From Planoprotostelium fungivorum (taxonomy: Eukaryota; Evosea; Variosea; Cavosteliida; Cavosteliaceae), in NCBI GenBank assembly GCA_003024175.1, contig MDYQ01000137.1, forward strand, positions 1 to 64,000: 64,000 nucleotides of DNA, written 5' to 3'. Below the pieces are notes generated by a model. That model was not told the DNA's origin, did not search any database, and worked only from the letters and a program-made list of their open reading frames with translations. Each line of letters begins with the position of its first letter. The stretch's first letter is position 1. Below, in pieces: positions 33,423 to 44,336 of the stretch. The position numbers were made by a program, and so were the translations under genes.

Positions 33423-33889
33423 CCTTTGGACGTCGTCTCATAGTCTGAATGTTTGGGGTGTCCTCCATCTAGTGGAGCTTCTGCCCTTGGGCTGTTCACA
33501 TAATCGTTCTAGCAGTCACTCTGTGAATCCGAATTTTATGCGAAAAAAAATGAAATACATCGAATTCCATTGAGAGTGTGTAGTTGGACACCATCCGCCC
33601 GATATTGGTGGTGGATGAGCTTCGGGCTGATCGTTTCGTGAACTCTTTCATCGCCCGCTGAGAACAAATTGGTGCAACTCAATCTCGTGGTGTGTATGGT
33701 AAGACGGTATCCACTTCTACAAAAAATGACCAACGTCTATTCACCGTTCAGACGAGCATCCGACATGCCGTCAGCGGGAAAATACAGACGAGCCTGACAG
33801 ACCCGCTGCCGGAAACGTTCACTCTGACGAATTCGGGTGTTACCATTCTTATCCTTCACAAACCAGCAGGAACAGGAGCAAGATCAGCC
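33423..33889. other. Divergent intergenic region before the MFS gene
   Basis: About 470 bp between the small minus-strand gene and the plus-strand permease. A frame running into the permease from 33692 has no conserved content. Nothing else recognised. Confidence 0.45.
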
Positions 33890-35579
33890 ATGAGCTCGAA
33901 ATATGGTGCAGTGTTCGCCTCAGGAATGGCCCTCTTTTCCGATGGTTATGTGAATGTGATTAGAGACACCGCATGAATCGTGTGGAAGTTAATGAACTCA
34001 GGCTATCGTCGGAACGTGTATCATGCTGATCAAGAGGCAATATGGACCTGACGTCTTGAACAAGTCCATGGCATCCGCTCTTGGTGCCGTTGCTTTCATT
34101 GGAACCATCATAGGTCAACTGACTTTCGGCTGGATCTCGGATAAGAGTGAATCTCAACTTGTTCACTCTCCCTCATTGATCATCTATAGTGGGTCGCAAG
34201 TTTGGAATGCTGTCCGCCACGGCCATCATCATTGCCTTCTCGGTCTTGTGTGCTCTTCCTTACGGTTTGAGTGCACAACACCTCTTGATCGCTCTCATTG
34301 TCTTCCGTTTCTTCCTCGGCGTTGGAATCGGTGCAGAATACCCCGCAGGAAGTGTCGCTGCCAGTGAGTTCATCTCATCAACACGTTCCTTTTTTAACAC
34401 GAACAGGTGAGAATTCAGAGGGAGAAGGCATCAACAAGAAGAAGCAACATCTCCTCTTCGCTTTAGCCACCAACAACATGATCGACTTGGGCTTCGTGGT
34501 CGCTTCTCTCATGCCCCTGATCCTCTACGTCATCTTCGGTGACAGCAAGATCGAATACGTCTGGCGTCTCAGTTTCGGCTTCGGTGCCCTCCCCCCTCTC
34601 ATCCTCTTATTCTTCCGTCGAAAGATGAAGGAGCCAGAGAGGTTCCAGAAAGACTCTATGCAGAAGGCACCCATTCCTTACCTCCTCATCTTCAAGAGAT
34701 ACTGGATGCCACTCTGCGGAATCTCCATCACATGGTTCATCTACGACTTCATCTCTTATCCGTTCGCCCTCTACACCTCCACCATCATCGATGGTCTGGT
34801 GGCCGATCAGTCATTGACTCAGAACTTGGGTTGGTCCACCTTCATCATGTGTTTCTACCTCCCTGGCGCCACCATCGGAGCCTTCACGGTGGATTATCTC
34901 GGCCCCAGGAAACAGATGATCATCGGACTCCTCTTACAAGCCCTCTTCGGTTTCCTCATGGCCTTCCACTACGAGCTCTTAAAGGGTCACGTGGCCGGTT
35001 TCGCGGTAAGACTGTCACCTCATCACGAAAAAAAAGAAAATAAATATCCGTCCATTTTAAAGTGGCTCATGAGACAAACAGATCATCTACGGACTCTTCT
35101 TGACTTTCGGTGAATTCGGCACGGGAGACAACATCGGGCTATTGGCTTCGAAAACCGGCCCCTCCGCCGTTCGAGGACAATTCTACGGTGAGTCACTTCC
35201 TCTCATCTCCTCTCACTCATCATCTTCAGCCGTCTGTGCCGCCGTCGGTAAAGTTGGAGCCTTCGTTGGAACCTTCGTCTTCCCTTACATCCAATCCGCC
35301 GTGGGTGGAGAGAATTCGACTCTGGGTCAGACCGTTCCGTTTCACATCGGTTCTGCCTTGGCCATTATCTCTGCCATCGTTCTCTTCTTCTTGACGAAAG
35401 AACTGCCAGCAGATTGCATGGCCGTGGAAGATGCCAATTTCAAAAAGTATTTAGAGGAGAACGGTTACGACGTGCGACAGATGGGAGCGCAGGACTCTGA
35501 ATTGGAGGAGAGTCTGTTGGGAGGAGACCAAGAAGAGAGGAAGAGGATGTCTCATCTCGAAGTATCGATGAATTCTTGA
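33890..35579 (+). CDS. MFS permease, GIT1/PHS-like (glycerophosphodiester or phosphate transporter)
   Basis: ATG 33890 gives [22 protein letters not shown], the first helix with the SDGY motif of the GIT1/PHS group. Then come [13 protein letters not shown] and GRKFGML (MFS motif A), [22 protein letters not shown] (family motif), six more helices with [12 protein letters not shown] in the central loop, [18 protein letters not shown] and [13 protein letters not shown] cytosolic tail is rich in Glu/Ser. In fungi this group carries glycerophosphoinositol, glycerophosphocholine or phosphate with protons. The substrate here is inferred at family level only. Introns are at about 33955-34003, 34145-34190, 34362-34407, 35006-35081 and 35188-35229. 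Confidence 0.9.
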
Positions 35580-35746
35580 TAAATGTATTTGTATCAGAGC
35601 GTTGTGTCGACCTCATGTTAAGCACCACTGAAGACATGCAAATGTTGTGATATGTGATTGATTATTAAATTAAAATTGGAACTGCACGCGTTTTTGGTAC
35701 AATTGTAACCTTAATACGTTCTCTAACTTTATTTTTCATCTTCACT

Positions 35747-37198
35747 TTACAGTGGGGTGACGTAAGCAGCGGTGATACCTTCGAGAGATGAGAAACATAA
35801 GTATGACAATGACATACCTCCATCAACCAGGAAAGTAGAGCCAGTGACAAAGGAAGACTAGACACAGTCAGGAACACATGAGAGACGTGTAACGAAAGAA
35901 GAGAGAGATGAAGAGAGACCTCATCTGATGCGAGGAAGAGGACACCGTTGGCGATCTCAGCAGCTTCTCCAAATCTTCCGAGAGGAACGTGAACCAATCT
36001 GCGGTTCTTCTTCTCGTCCGTGTTCAGGTACTTCATCTGCTCTTCTTCAGCCGCCACCAACGATGATGATGATGATGCATGGTGATGATGGATGGTGTGT
36101 CATCACGATGTGGATGATCTCACCAGCAGTTCAGTGCGGAGGGGGCCGGGGCAGAGAGCGTTGACACGGATACCCTCTCTGGCGTGAATGACGGCGAGCT
36201 CTCTGGTCATGGCTGTGCCGGTCAACTTGAACGTCTACGGACTTCATTTCACTCACACAAGACGGCTCCCTTGCTGGCAGTGTAGGCAACTGTAGGTGGA
36301 GATCAATTGATGGGTTCGAAGATGAGATGATCGGGTGAGATGATGATGATCATCATCGTGGGTGATGGAAGACGTACTCTGAGGAGTGGCTGCTCCCAAA
36401 ATGGCGACGAAACTGGCCGTGTTGATGATGCTACCACCTCCGGCTCTCCTATTAAACCTTGAGCCCTGTACACAGGAGAGACACGTCGTTGGATCTCACT
36501 TGAGAGCGGGGACGGCGTACTTGCAACCAGCGAAGACACCCTTCACGTTGATGTTCATGGTCAGATCGAAGACCTGATCGCATCAGATCGAATGACATCG
36601 TCTCGTCCATCACCTCCTCGGATGTCTTGACGGCATCATCGTCATCGGCGTGAGAGATACCGGCATTGTTGAAGACGATGTTGACTGTGCGATTGAGCGA
36701 CACATCAGAAGGATGGACTCACGCTTTCCGTATTCCTTCTCGGCCACAGCGACCATGTTCTCACTGTCCTTCATCTTGGACACATCGGCGTGGACGTAGA
36801 TGGCGGGAGCACCCATATCCTTGATGGCCTGTGTGACCTGTGGGGCAATCAGAGACAGATTCGAGACGATTGAAACCGTACCTCGTTTCCTCTCTTATCA
36901 TCGACATCGACGAGAACCAAAGAGGCACCTGTTCGCATGATTCACTTCGGTCTCGCATCGTATTCGATACCTTCGCGGGCAAAGAGAAGACTGGTCTCCT
37001 TTCCAATGCCAGAGGAAGCTCCGGTAATGAGAGCCACCTGATACGTTCAGGAGGATCGAGATGTGCAAATTAGACCTTTCCAGCGAGTCTACCGTCCTTC
37101 TTCACTTGCGAGGCAAAACCACGGAATGAGATGACGGGACGAAGGCTGTTGACCTTACGAAAAGACGATGCTTGTCTGAGGAGAGAAGGGGCGAACAT
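35747..37198 (-). CDS. Short-chain dehydrogenase/reductase with mitochondrial-type presequence
   Basis: ATG 37198 opens a basic, Ser/Arg-rich leader (MFAPSLLRQASSFRKVNSLR) typical of mitochondrial import. Then follow the SDR Rossmann motif LITGASSGIGKET (near 37030), the NNAG motif in VNIVFNNAGIS (near 36680), the catalytic YTASKG (near 36280) and PGPLRTELL. The end is LGRFGEAAEIANGVLFLASDE and FVTGSTFLVDGG, closing with ITAAYVTPL. This is the classical NAD(P)H SDR pattern near FabG/glucose-dehydrogenase-like enzymes; the substrate cannot be told. About eight introns were inferred, one (about 36061-36123) with GATGATG runs. Confidence 0.88.
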
Positions 37199-37590
37199 CT
37201 TGATATGAGATAATGATGATTAGGAAACTGCAGATTCCACCAAACAACAAGCCGTCGACCGACAATTTGCATTTTTCAATGTTTTCCCAGCCACGCCGTT
37301 TGACTCTTCTCCTGGACCTTCAGGATCGATGCAGTACTGTCTATAGTTGTTTCTCCCCACCATTCGTGTCACTGACGCGGTTGCAAACGATTGTCTGCTG
37401 TGTTCATGCAATAAACAGATTGGCCTTCATCATAAATTTCAATAGTCCAAAAGCCAATTATACAGTCAGGGAAGCCAGATTCTTGTTTGTGAGCGGATTT
37501 ATCTTCAGCTCCTCTCAGCGAGAGAATTCTGCTGTCGTCCGTCAGTTGTATGTCTCACCGAAAGAATGTTCTCCAACAGATCCGATCGAC
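37199..37590. other. Divergent intergenic region (SDR and receptor promoters)
   Basis: 392 bp between the start codons of the SDR (minus) and the receptor pseudokinase (plus). Open frames here run into the receptor gene but lack conserved content. No clear core element was seen. Confidence 0.5.
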
Positions 37591-40500
37591 ATGGCCCTCC
37601 CCTGGCTGCTCTGTACCATTCTCTGTTTCGGCGTTGTGGAGGCTGGACGGAATTCTAACAACACCTTCCAAGATGTGTCATGGAATGGTAATCGATCCTC
37701 ATCCTCTCCAGCCTCACCTTCACAGACACTCTAAGCAGTACGATTAGTAAACCAGGAGAATGGTATCTGCTCAATGTCTCTGGAGTCCCTAATCCATTAC
37801 AAATACCCAACGGTTGCCACTGGATATTCACTTCCAATACACCTGGAGGGGGTAATACCTCTCAAGTCTTCCAAAATCAGTTGATCTCCGGCGGAGGTAG
37901 TCTCACCATCTCGAGTGGGTCTCTTCCATCACCCCTGAGATCTGACGCCTTGTAGATGTCGCCTTCTCTGGAACAGGAAGTTCCTTAAATATCACCAATC
38001 TAACCTCAGTCACCATCTCATCTTGTTCCATTCGCAATCAATTCATCTACTCTGACTCGGTTGGGAGTTTCAATATAGAAGATGTATTCTTCGCTGATTA
38101 CACACTGGACACTCTCGAAGGTGGAGATGCAACAGTCACAATGAAATCATCTGATTGATTGCAGGTCACGCAGTCTTCTGGGCACAAAACGTCACTACCA
38201 TCAACATGCACAACGTCACTGTCACGAACGCCTCTGCATCTATGATCCAACCGGGGACGTACACAAAATCTCCCTTCTTCATCCGAGGCGCCAGCCGATT
38301 GTCCATCGATGGCATGAACGCTTACGGATGTACGCTGGGTTACAACGACGCAGTCATCGAGACGCAACCGACTCACAATCGCATCATGAACATCGACATC
38401 AGCAACTCGACCTTCCACGATTTCTCTTGTGAGTCACTCGCTTCTCTCTCTCTCACCTCTCGCAGCTTACAACGGGGCCTTTTACTTCTCTCAGCCACAA
38501 GGTGACGGAGTCTACGGCAATATTACCGTTGCAAACAATCGATTCTACAACCTGCAAGGTAGAACTTTTCTCTGGTACGATTACATGAGCAACGGCGAGA
38601 ACTTGATCATCACCAACTGCACCTTCGGTAATCTCACTTGGCCGCTCGCTCCTCTACAACTGTGGCTGGACAAAGAAAATACCCAACCTTATCTGTGGAT
38701 ATCTGGCAATCTGACGCAGCTCATCATCGAAGACATCATCATGGACGGTCCCCTCCTCAACGCGTCTCATCCCAATTCTTTCCTCTCTATGGACATCAAC
38801 GGAAACCAACCCGTGATTCCTCACGTCCAACAGCTGAAACTATCCAACTTGCAATTTCTCAACGCTTCCCTCATGCCACTCTTCATCAACATCACCATCG
38901 ATGACGTGGTCGTCTCATCGTGCACCTTCCGTCAGTTGACGAACAACATCTTATCCATCAGAAGTGACAGAGCCGTCGGCAGCCTATTCATCTACAACTC
39001 CACCTTTTTCGATTTACGACCGAATTCTACATCACTCTTCACATTGAGCGTGAATAACCTCACCGTATCGTATAGCGAATTCACGAGCGTGAGATGCACC
39101 AGTGAGTTGAGAGATGTTATTCATCTGAATGGATGGTAGATCTATTCGAGGTGAAGGCTGATGGTGTGGCTCTGATCAACACGATGTTCGTGGACAACAA
39201 CGCATCGGTCATCTCATTCGGAAAGCTTCAGGTGGATGTGATGAACGTTGTACATCGATTCGTACTGATGTGAGACAGGAATCAGGACATCTGAAGATAA
39301 CTCGCTGTCAATTCATTCGTCACTCCACGGTGAGAGCACCTCTCTTGTATGTCATGGCCTCGGCTCTTGTATCCAACTCCACCTTCTCCTCCAACAACGG
39401 ATCCATCATCATTTGGACGTCAGGAACATTGAATATGAATCGATGTGACTTGTCTACTGATCCATCTGTGAAGGTAAGTCAGTATTGTTTCATATGAATG
39501 AAACGTTGTAGATAACGAGTCGGGACAACGTGACGATCTCGAATACGAATTTTCCAACCGTCTGGTCCTTCTCTTCAAATGGTTCACAATCTTCATCTCA
39601 GATGCAACTGATTTCTAATGATTTCAATCATTCGCCGCTAGACAACAACACCATCGATTGTGACGATTGTCGGACCTGGATCATCGTGGCAAATCAGAAC
39701 ACGAGAATCAAGAGCGACCTCTTTCCATCCACTACGGAATTCATACAATTGGTAGGCAACACGGGAGATGATGCGATGGATCCAATCCTTCCTTCGTCTG
39801 CACCTCTAATTGAGGTGGGAGAGATGTTAGAGTGAAACTGAGTAGGACACAGCGATTAGATGTGTCGGGAAATAACTTTTCGTTTGATATCAAGTTGTTG
39901 TACACCTATTTTAAGCTGGCCGATTTGACCATGCAGAATTCGAACCTCTCTTCCATCGATTTCTTATCTGGCCTCAGCGAAAATCAACCTCTGCTGAAAT
40001 TGGATCTCAGCAACAACGGAGTGAGTTGGATATTGATCTTGATGGACATGTGCACATCATTGTGATTGACACAATGACAGATGAGTGGAAATCTATCCTT
40101 ATTGAAGCGATTTCCTTTACAATCGTTCAACCTCTCCGGAAACAATTTCTCTTCCTCCAGTGAAGACTTTCTACCCAATTTCAAGAATTCCATCGTATGT
40201 GATCTATTCGATGCATTCAGCGAGTGAGATACTGAATCCTCTCGTTTGATTAAAACAAAACGATCAGGTGTCCTTCGCCACAGTGGGCAGATCGTTGTAG
40301 AGGGACTTGTCACTTGAAACAATTCATCACCACCCTGGTGATCCATCCACCTGTCACTTCCATCCATCAAGCTGAATCACACAGTTGAACGAGAAAGTTC
40401 AGATGTGGAATCAGTTGTTCGACAGCATCTCCCTCTACCTCAATCGAACCAATTCTTCTTCCCTGCAGCTGTCGACACCCTCGGGAGAAATCAGTGGAAT

Positions 40501-42404
40501 GACTTTGGAGAAAAGTGTCGACATCCATCTGCCCAACACGAACGTCTCTTCTCAGATCCATGATGACGTCATTCGAGACCTTCAGACTCTGAGAATTCAG
40601 CGAAATCTACCACCTGTCAATCTGGTCATCATGATGAGGCTGAGAGACACACCACTACCCACTGCTGATGGTGCATCATCAGACGTGTACGGTCTTTCTC
40701 TATTAGATAGCACCGGTGGATTGGTGGAGGTGAATTTCGATGAAATTTCCTCGATATCTCTTCTGACGTTTGACAGGTGATGGGCACGAGGGAGAAGGGA
40801 ATCAATATCAGTATGTCGATCAGTGGACAGCGTAACGATAGCATCGTGTGTAGATATTGGAACGAGAGTCTGAACAGCTGGGAGAAGAATGGATGTGAAG
40901 TAGCTCATCAGATTGAAGGCGTCGTCGTCTGCAGTTGCAATCACTTGACCAATTTCACTCTCACCAATTCTCCTCCCTCTCCTCTTCAAGTGAGATCGTG
41001 GAGTGACGTCATCGTTCATTGATGTGACGTCATAGGGAGGTAAAAACATCACACCAATATTGATCGGAAGCATCGTGGGTGGTGTTGCACTTCTATTCAT
41101 CATCATGGCCATCTTCTATGTCTTATTCGTTCGACATCAGGTGATGATTTACGAGGTAACAAAGGAAAACTGAAGAAAAAATCAGAGAAAAAAGATGTCT
41201 TCTCTCCAAGCCGAGCTGAAGACCTCCCTCACCTACGAAGCATCCAAGGTGAACAATTCGACCGTCTACAACGATTCACTCCGTATGAACAGATCACCAC
41301 CATCGAGATCGTCAAGGATTCGAGGAACATCGTGGTGAGGAGAGGCCTCTACAACGAGACCATCTCCATCGCATTGAAGACCTCGAAAGACAGAATCGCG
41401 AGGAAACAGATCGCCGACGAGGCCAGACTGCTCCAGGTGAGATGAAGATAGAGTGTGAAACGTGACCTCCATAGAAAATCCGACACCCTCACATCATCCA
41501 ATGTCTCTTCCTATACGAAGACGGTGACATGGGAGAGTGCATGATGATGCCGTGGTGCGATGACATGGACTTGAAAAAGAAATTGAAGAAGAAACTGCTG
41601 AAGAATCAAGATAAGATGAACATGTGGGTCACATTCATCACTCGTTCGATATCGATTGAAAGACGTACAGAGCGTGTCAGATGGCCCAAGCCCTGAGTTA
41701 TCTTCAATCAGAAGGCATCGTGCATTGTAACATCTGCGCGGAGAATGTAAGATCAGATTCTCTTCTTCGTACATTACACAATCTCCATAGTATGACAAGG
41801 GATAGGTATTGTTATCAGGAAACGAGGCGAGATTGGCTGGATTCAGTTCCTTCAGTAATTTCAGTTACATTGATCGAGAGAAATCCTTTTCCATCCGTCA
41901 CAGTGTGAGTCTATCGATAAAAAGACATACGAAGGAATTGATTTGCGTCAGGCTCCAGAAGTATTGAACGAGAGACGATTCATGCTTCCTGCTGATGTGT
42001 GGTCATTCGGTGTTCTGTTATGGTGGGTGTCATCCACATGATAATTTGATTCATGGAAATAGGGAGATCTTCACAGATGCATCGATCCCATTATACGATG
42101 GCCTGTCTGATCAAGAGGTAAAGATACCACCACCGATCGATTCTGATGCACACTCAGATCCCTTCTTTCTTATCTGAAGGTGGCAGACTCCCTCCAGTGA
42201 GCAAACCAGCCGTCTATGATCTCATGACCCGATGGTGAGGACGTCCATCACAAATCGAGACGACATCATCTGACGATGATCAGCTGGAACGAAGACATGA
42301 ACGCCAGACCGGATGCCGTCTCCATGTCAGAGACTCTCAGATTCAATACGATAGGAATGCCAATGAGAGACAGTAACGATCGAGACGAGGGAGGATACCA
42401 ATGA
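37591..42404 (+). CDS. Receptor with beta-helix/LRR ectodomain, GPS motif, TM and predicted pseudokinase
   Basis: ATG 37591 starts a signal peptide (MALPWLLCTILCFGVVEA). The ectodomain is long and rich in N-glycosylation sites, built from repeats such as NLIITNCTF, VVSSCTF and FIYNSTF that suggest a right-handed beta-helix. Leucine-rich units follow (39840-40195: LLKLDLSNN, SFNLSGNNF). A GPS motif lies at 40849-40962: CRYW, W, C, CSCNHLTNF, with predicted cleavage between Leu and Thr at 40947/40948. A transmembrane helix (SIVGGVALLFIIMAIFYVLFV) is near 41080. The kinase-like domain (about 41260-42390) keeps the AxK lysine (IALKTSKD) and ADVWSFGVLLWEIFT, as in tyrosine kinase-like enzymes. HRD is HCN (41723-41731) and DFG is AGF (41836-41844), so catalysis is unlikely. 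About twenty introns; several ectodomain joins are by eye. Confidence 0.82.
40849..40962 (+). other. GPS (GPCR proteolysis site) motif
   Basis: Within the receptor: four Cys and two Trp in GPS spacing (CRYWN, SWEKNGC, VVCSCNHLTNFTL) with the HLT cleavage tripeptide. In adhesion GPCRs and polycystin-1 this site cuts itself inside a GAIN domain. Here about 60-100 upstream residues could form GAIN strands, but that is not established. Confidence 0.88.
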
Positions 42405-42454
42405 GAAGAGAAATAAATCCTCGTGGATATCCTTTTATTTTTGCGTGCGAGGAT

Positions 42455-43568
42455 TCAACCCAAGAAGATCCTCCTGGAGAACAAGAGAGCTCTCTCCCAG
42501 AAAGAAGAGTGACCCTGCGTGCTGTCGATGTACCATCTGTAGAGCTCTTTCCATGCATCTGTTCCTCCATTCATCATCAGATCACCGTGCGAAGGGATGA
42601 CTCTCTCAAAGTTCCATTCTACATCTCAAGTCAGAATGGAAGAGAGATGGTCTCATTCACTGGATATGTGAATGGCATCTTCTCTCATCGTTTTGACTTG
42701 AAAGCCCGCGGCATACCAGATCATGATCTTGTGCCAGATATTATACGGGTTCGCCTTTTGATTGAAAGTTCGTGTGATGGGACCTCTCTCTGTGCTCTCT
42801 CCGGTGCGAGAGTATTGCTGTTCTTTCGTTACAGACGTCGTCAAGTCATCACGGATCTACCTCATCGCAGGGCATGTTCATCATCAAGTCAGATTGGATG
42901 AGAGTGCGGCTGGGCTTGTGATACCACGCAGTTGGATACGTGATGAAGCCTCTCAACACTCCTGAGATCGATGTCAGAGTGTCATCATTGCATCATCTTC
43001 ACTGGTTTCGAGACTGTCCAAACCTTCGAGAAATCGTTCTGGAGGATCTAAATTGTCTGCGTGTTGAAAGGCTGATGTGAACTTGATTCCTTTTCGATTC
43101 AACTTTTCCATCAGACCAGGTGGACAGATCAAGGTGGCCTTTGGATACTCTGTCACGTAATCTCCTACGCTCCTGTGAAATCGTCGGTGCATGTCTTTAT
43201 TGTTCGATGACTCACATGTAGTGTCCCAGATCGGCATGAATGTATTTCACATTACCGATGGATCTCAACTTCTCAGCGATGGAAGGGACAAGAGGAATGG
43301 GGTACAATAATAAGATGTCCTTATCTTCGTTGAGAACGACAGCAGTCATGCGGATGCCGACCTGGATGATATCAACATTACGGTGTATCATGAAAGGCGT
43401 GACGGTTTACTTTACAAAAATGCCTCCATCCAAAGGGAGCGAACCGATTGAAAGGTTGTGCAAAGACATGCAGCTGGAGGATATTCAATCAACACAAACT
43501 CATGTTTGCACCTGTGGATCGATCTGTCTGATGACCGTCTGTTGATCTAACGAAATAGGGTTGCTCAT
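42455..43568 (-). CDS. DUF4336 family protein (metallo-beta-lactamase-like fold)
   Basis: ATG 43568 starts MSNPISLDQQTVIRQIDPQ, spliced to LHVFAQPFNRFAPFGWR, then the family core: VGIRMTAVVLNEDKDILLLYPIP, IGNVKYIHADLGHYM, YPKATLICPPGLMEK. Then come WYHKPSRTLIQSDLMMN and, after two more introns, KWNFERVIPSHGDLMMNGG, ending SFWERALLFSRRIFLG before TGA 42455-42457. Six short introns are inferred. DUF4336 proteins occur in bacteria, plants, fungi and protists; an enzymatic role is suspected from fold similarity but unproven. The stop lies only 50 bp from the convergent receptor gene. The start lies 33 bp behind the stop of the GNAT gene on the same strand. Confidence 0.85.
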
Positions 43569-43601
43569 GTCGTACGTGTGTATTATTCTTGCGTGTGTGC
43601 A

Positions 43602-44135
43602 TCATTGCGTCAGGGCACGTGAGGGCTCAATCGTTTGATCCGTACGTAACTCCATACTCGATGTCCAATCTGAACGATGGATGAAGAGGCAGACTTCTGC
43701 AACGACACCAATGTTGGGGACTTGTACGATGTGTTCCTTCTCTTCTCCCATTTTGGATAGAATCTTCCTCATTCCTGAATTCGATTTCATCGTCCCGATC
43801 TCCACGTTGTCCATGCCAATGTCGAATGCAATCTGTGTCGTAACCATCGTGGCGTGAAGACCGAGACCTCTTCTCCAATGAGTGTGGTGGATCACCAATC
43901 CGACAACGGCAGTCTTCGTCTCTGCATTGGAGAGGTAGATGTTGGTGAAGCCCACCAGTTGACCTTCCAGATAGATGACGAACTCGAATGCTTTGGACGG
44001 CCAGGCGGTGTTACGAGTGAGGTAGAGGCCACGGACTTCCTGTCTCTCTTCTTTGGTGTCCTTCCTCGTCTGATGTTCATTGTTCGATGGATCATAGAGA
44101 ATGTTCATCACATCGTCCAAATGATCCGACTGCAT
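43602..44135 (-). CDS. GNAT-family N-acetyltransferase
   Basis: A single-exon frame of 177 residues. The core has FEFVIYLEGQLVGFTNIYL, then VVGLVIHHTHWRRGLGLHATM, the acetyl-CoA-binding R/Q-x-x-G-x-G/A pattern (RRGLGL), and IGTMKSNSGMRKILSKMG. This is the RimJ/RimL-like GNAT layout; the acceptor is unknown. It starts at the first in-frame ATG (44135); the frame upstream has a stop, so a longer form would need an unseen exon. It is divergent from the dynamin gene by 201 bp and lies 33 bp upstream of the DUF4336 start codon. Confidence 0.83.
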   Translation of the reverse strand: MQSDHLDDVMNILYDPSNNEHQTRKDTKEERQEVRGLYLTRNTAWPSKAFEFVIYLEGQLVGFTNIYLSNAETKTAVVGLVIHHTHWRRGLGLHATMVTTQIAFDIGMDNVEIGTMKSNSGMRKILSKMGEEKEHIVQVPNIGVVAEVCLFIHRSDWTSSMELRTDQTIEPSRALTQ

Positions 44136-44336
44136 GTGATTTCGGGGCGTGTGACATCGTACAACACTAGAGGATAGGTAAAGTTATCCGTGTTGTCGGT
44201 CAAGTGAGCGAAGAATGTATCGCTGCCATGTGTGGTATTTGATGTTGCCCCTTCCTTCTCAAAGCAGAAAATCGCCGAACATTCTCATCTCGCGAATTCT
44301 TGATCCACCTCCGTGTCAGCGAATTTCAACAACAAC

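Noticed and set aside
42401-42901. 166-codon plus-strand frame after the receptor gene
   Set aside because: It is antisense to the last exons of the DUF4336 gene, whose conserved KWNFERVIPSHGD block lies on the other strand.
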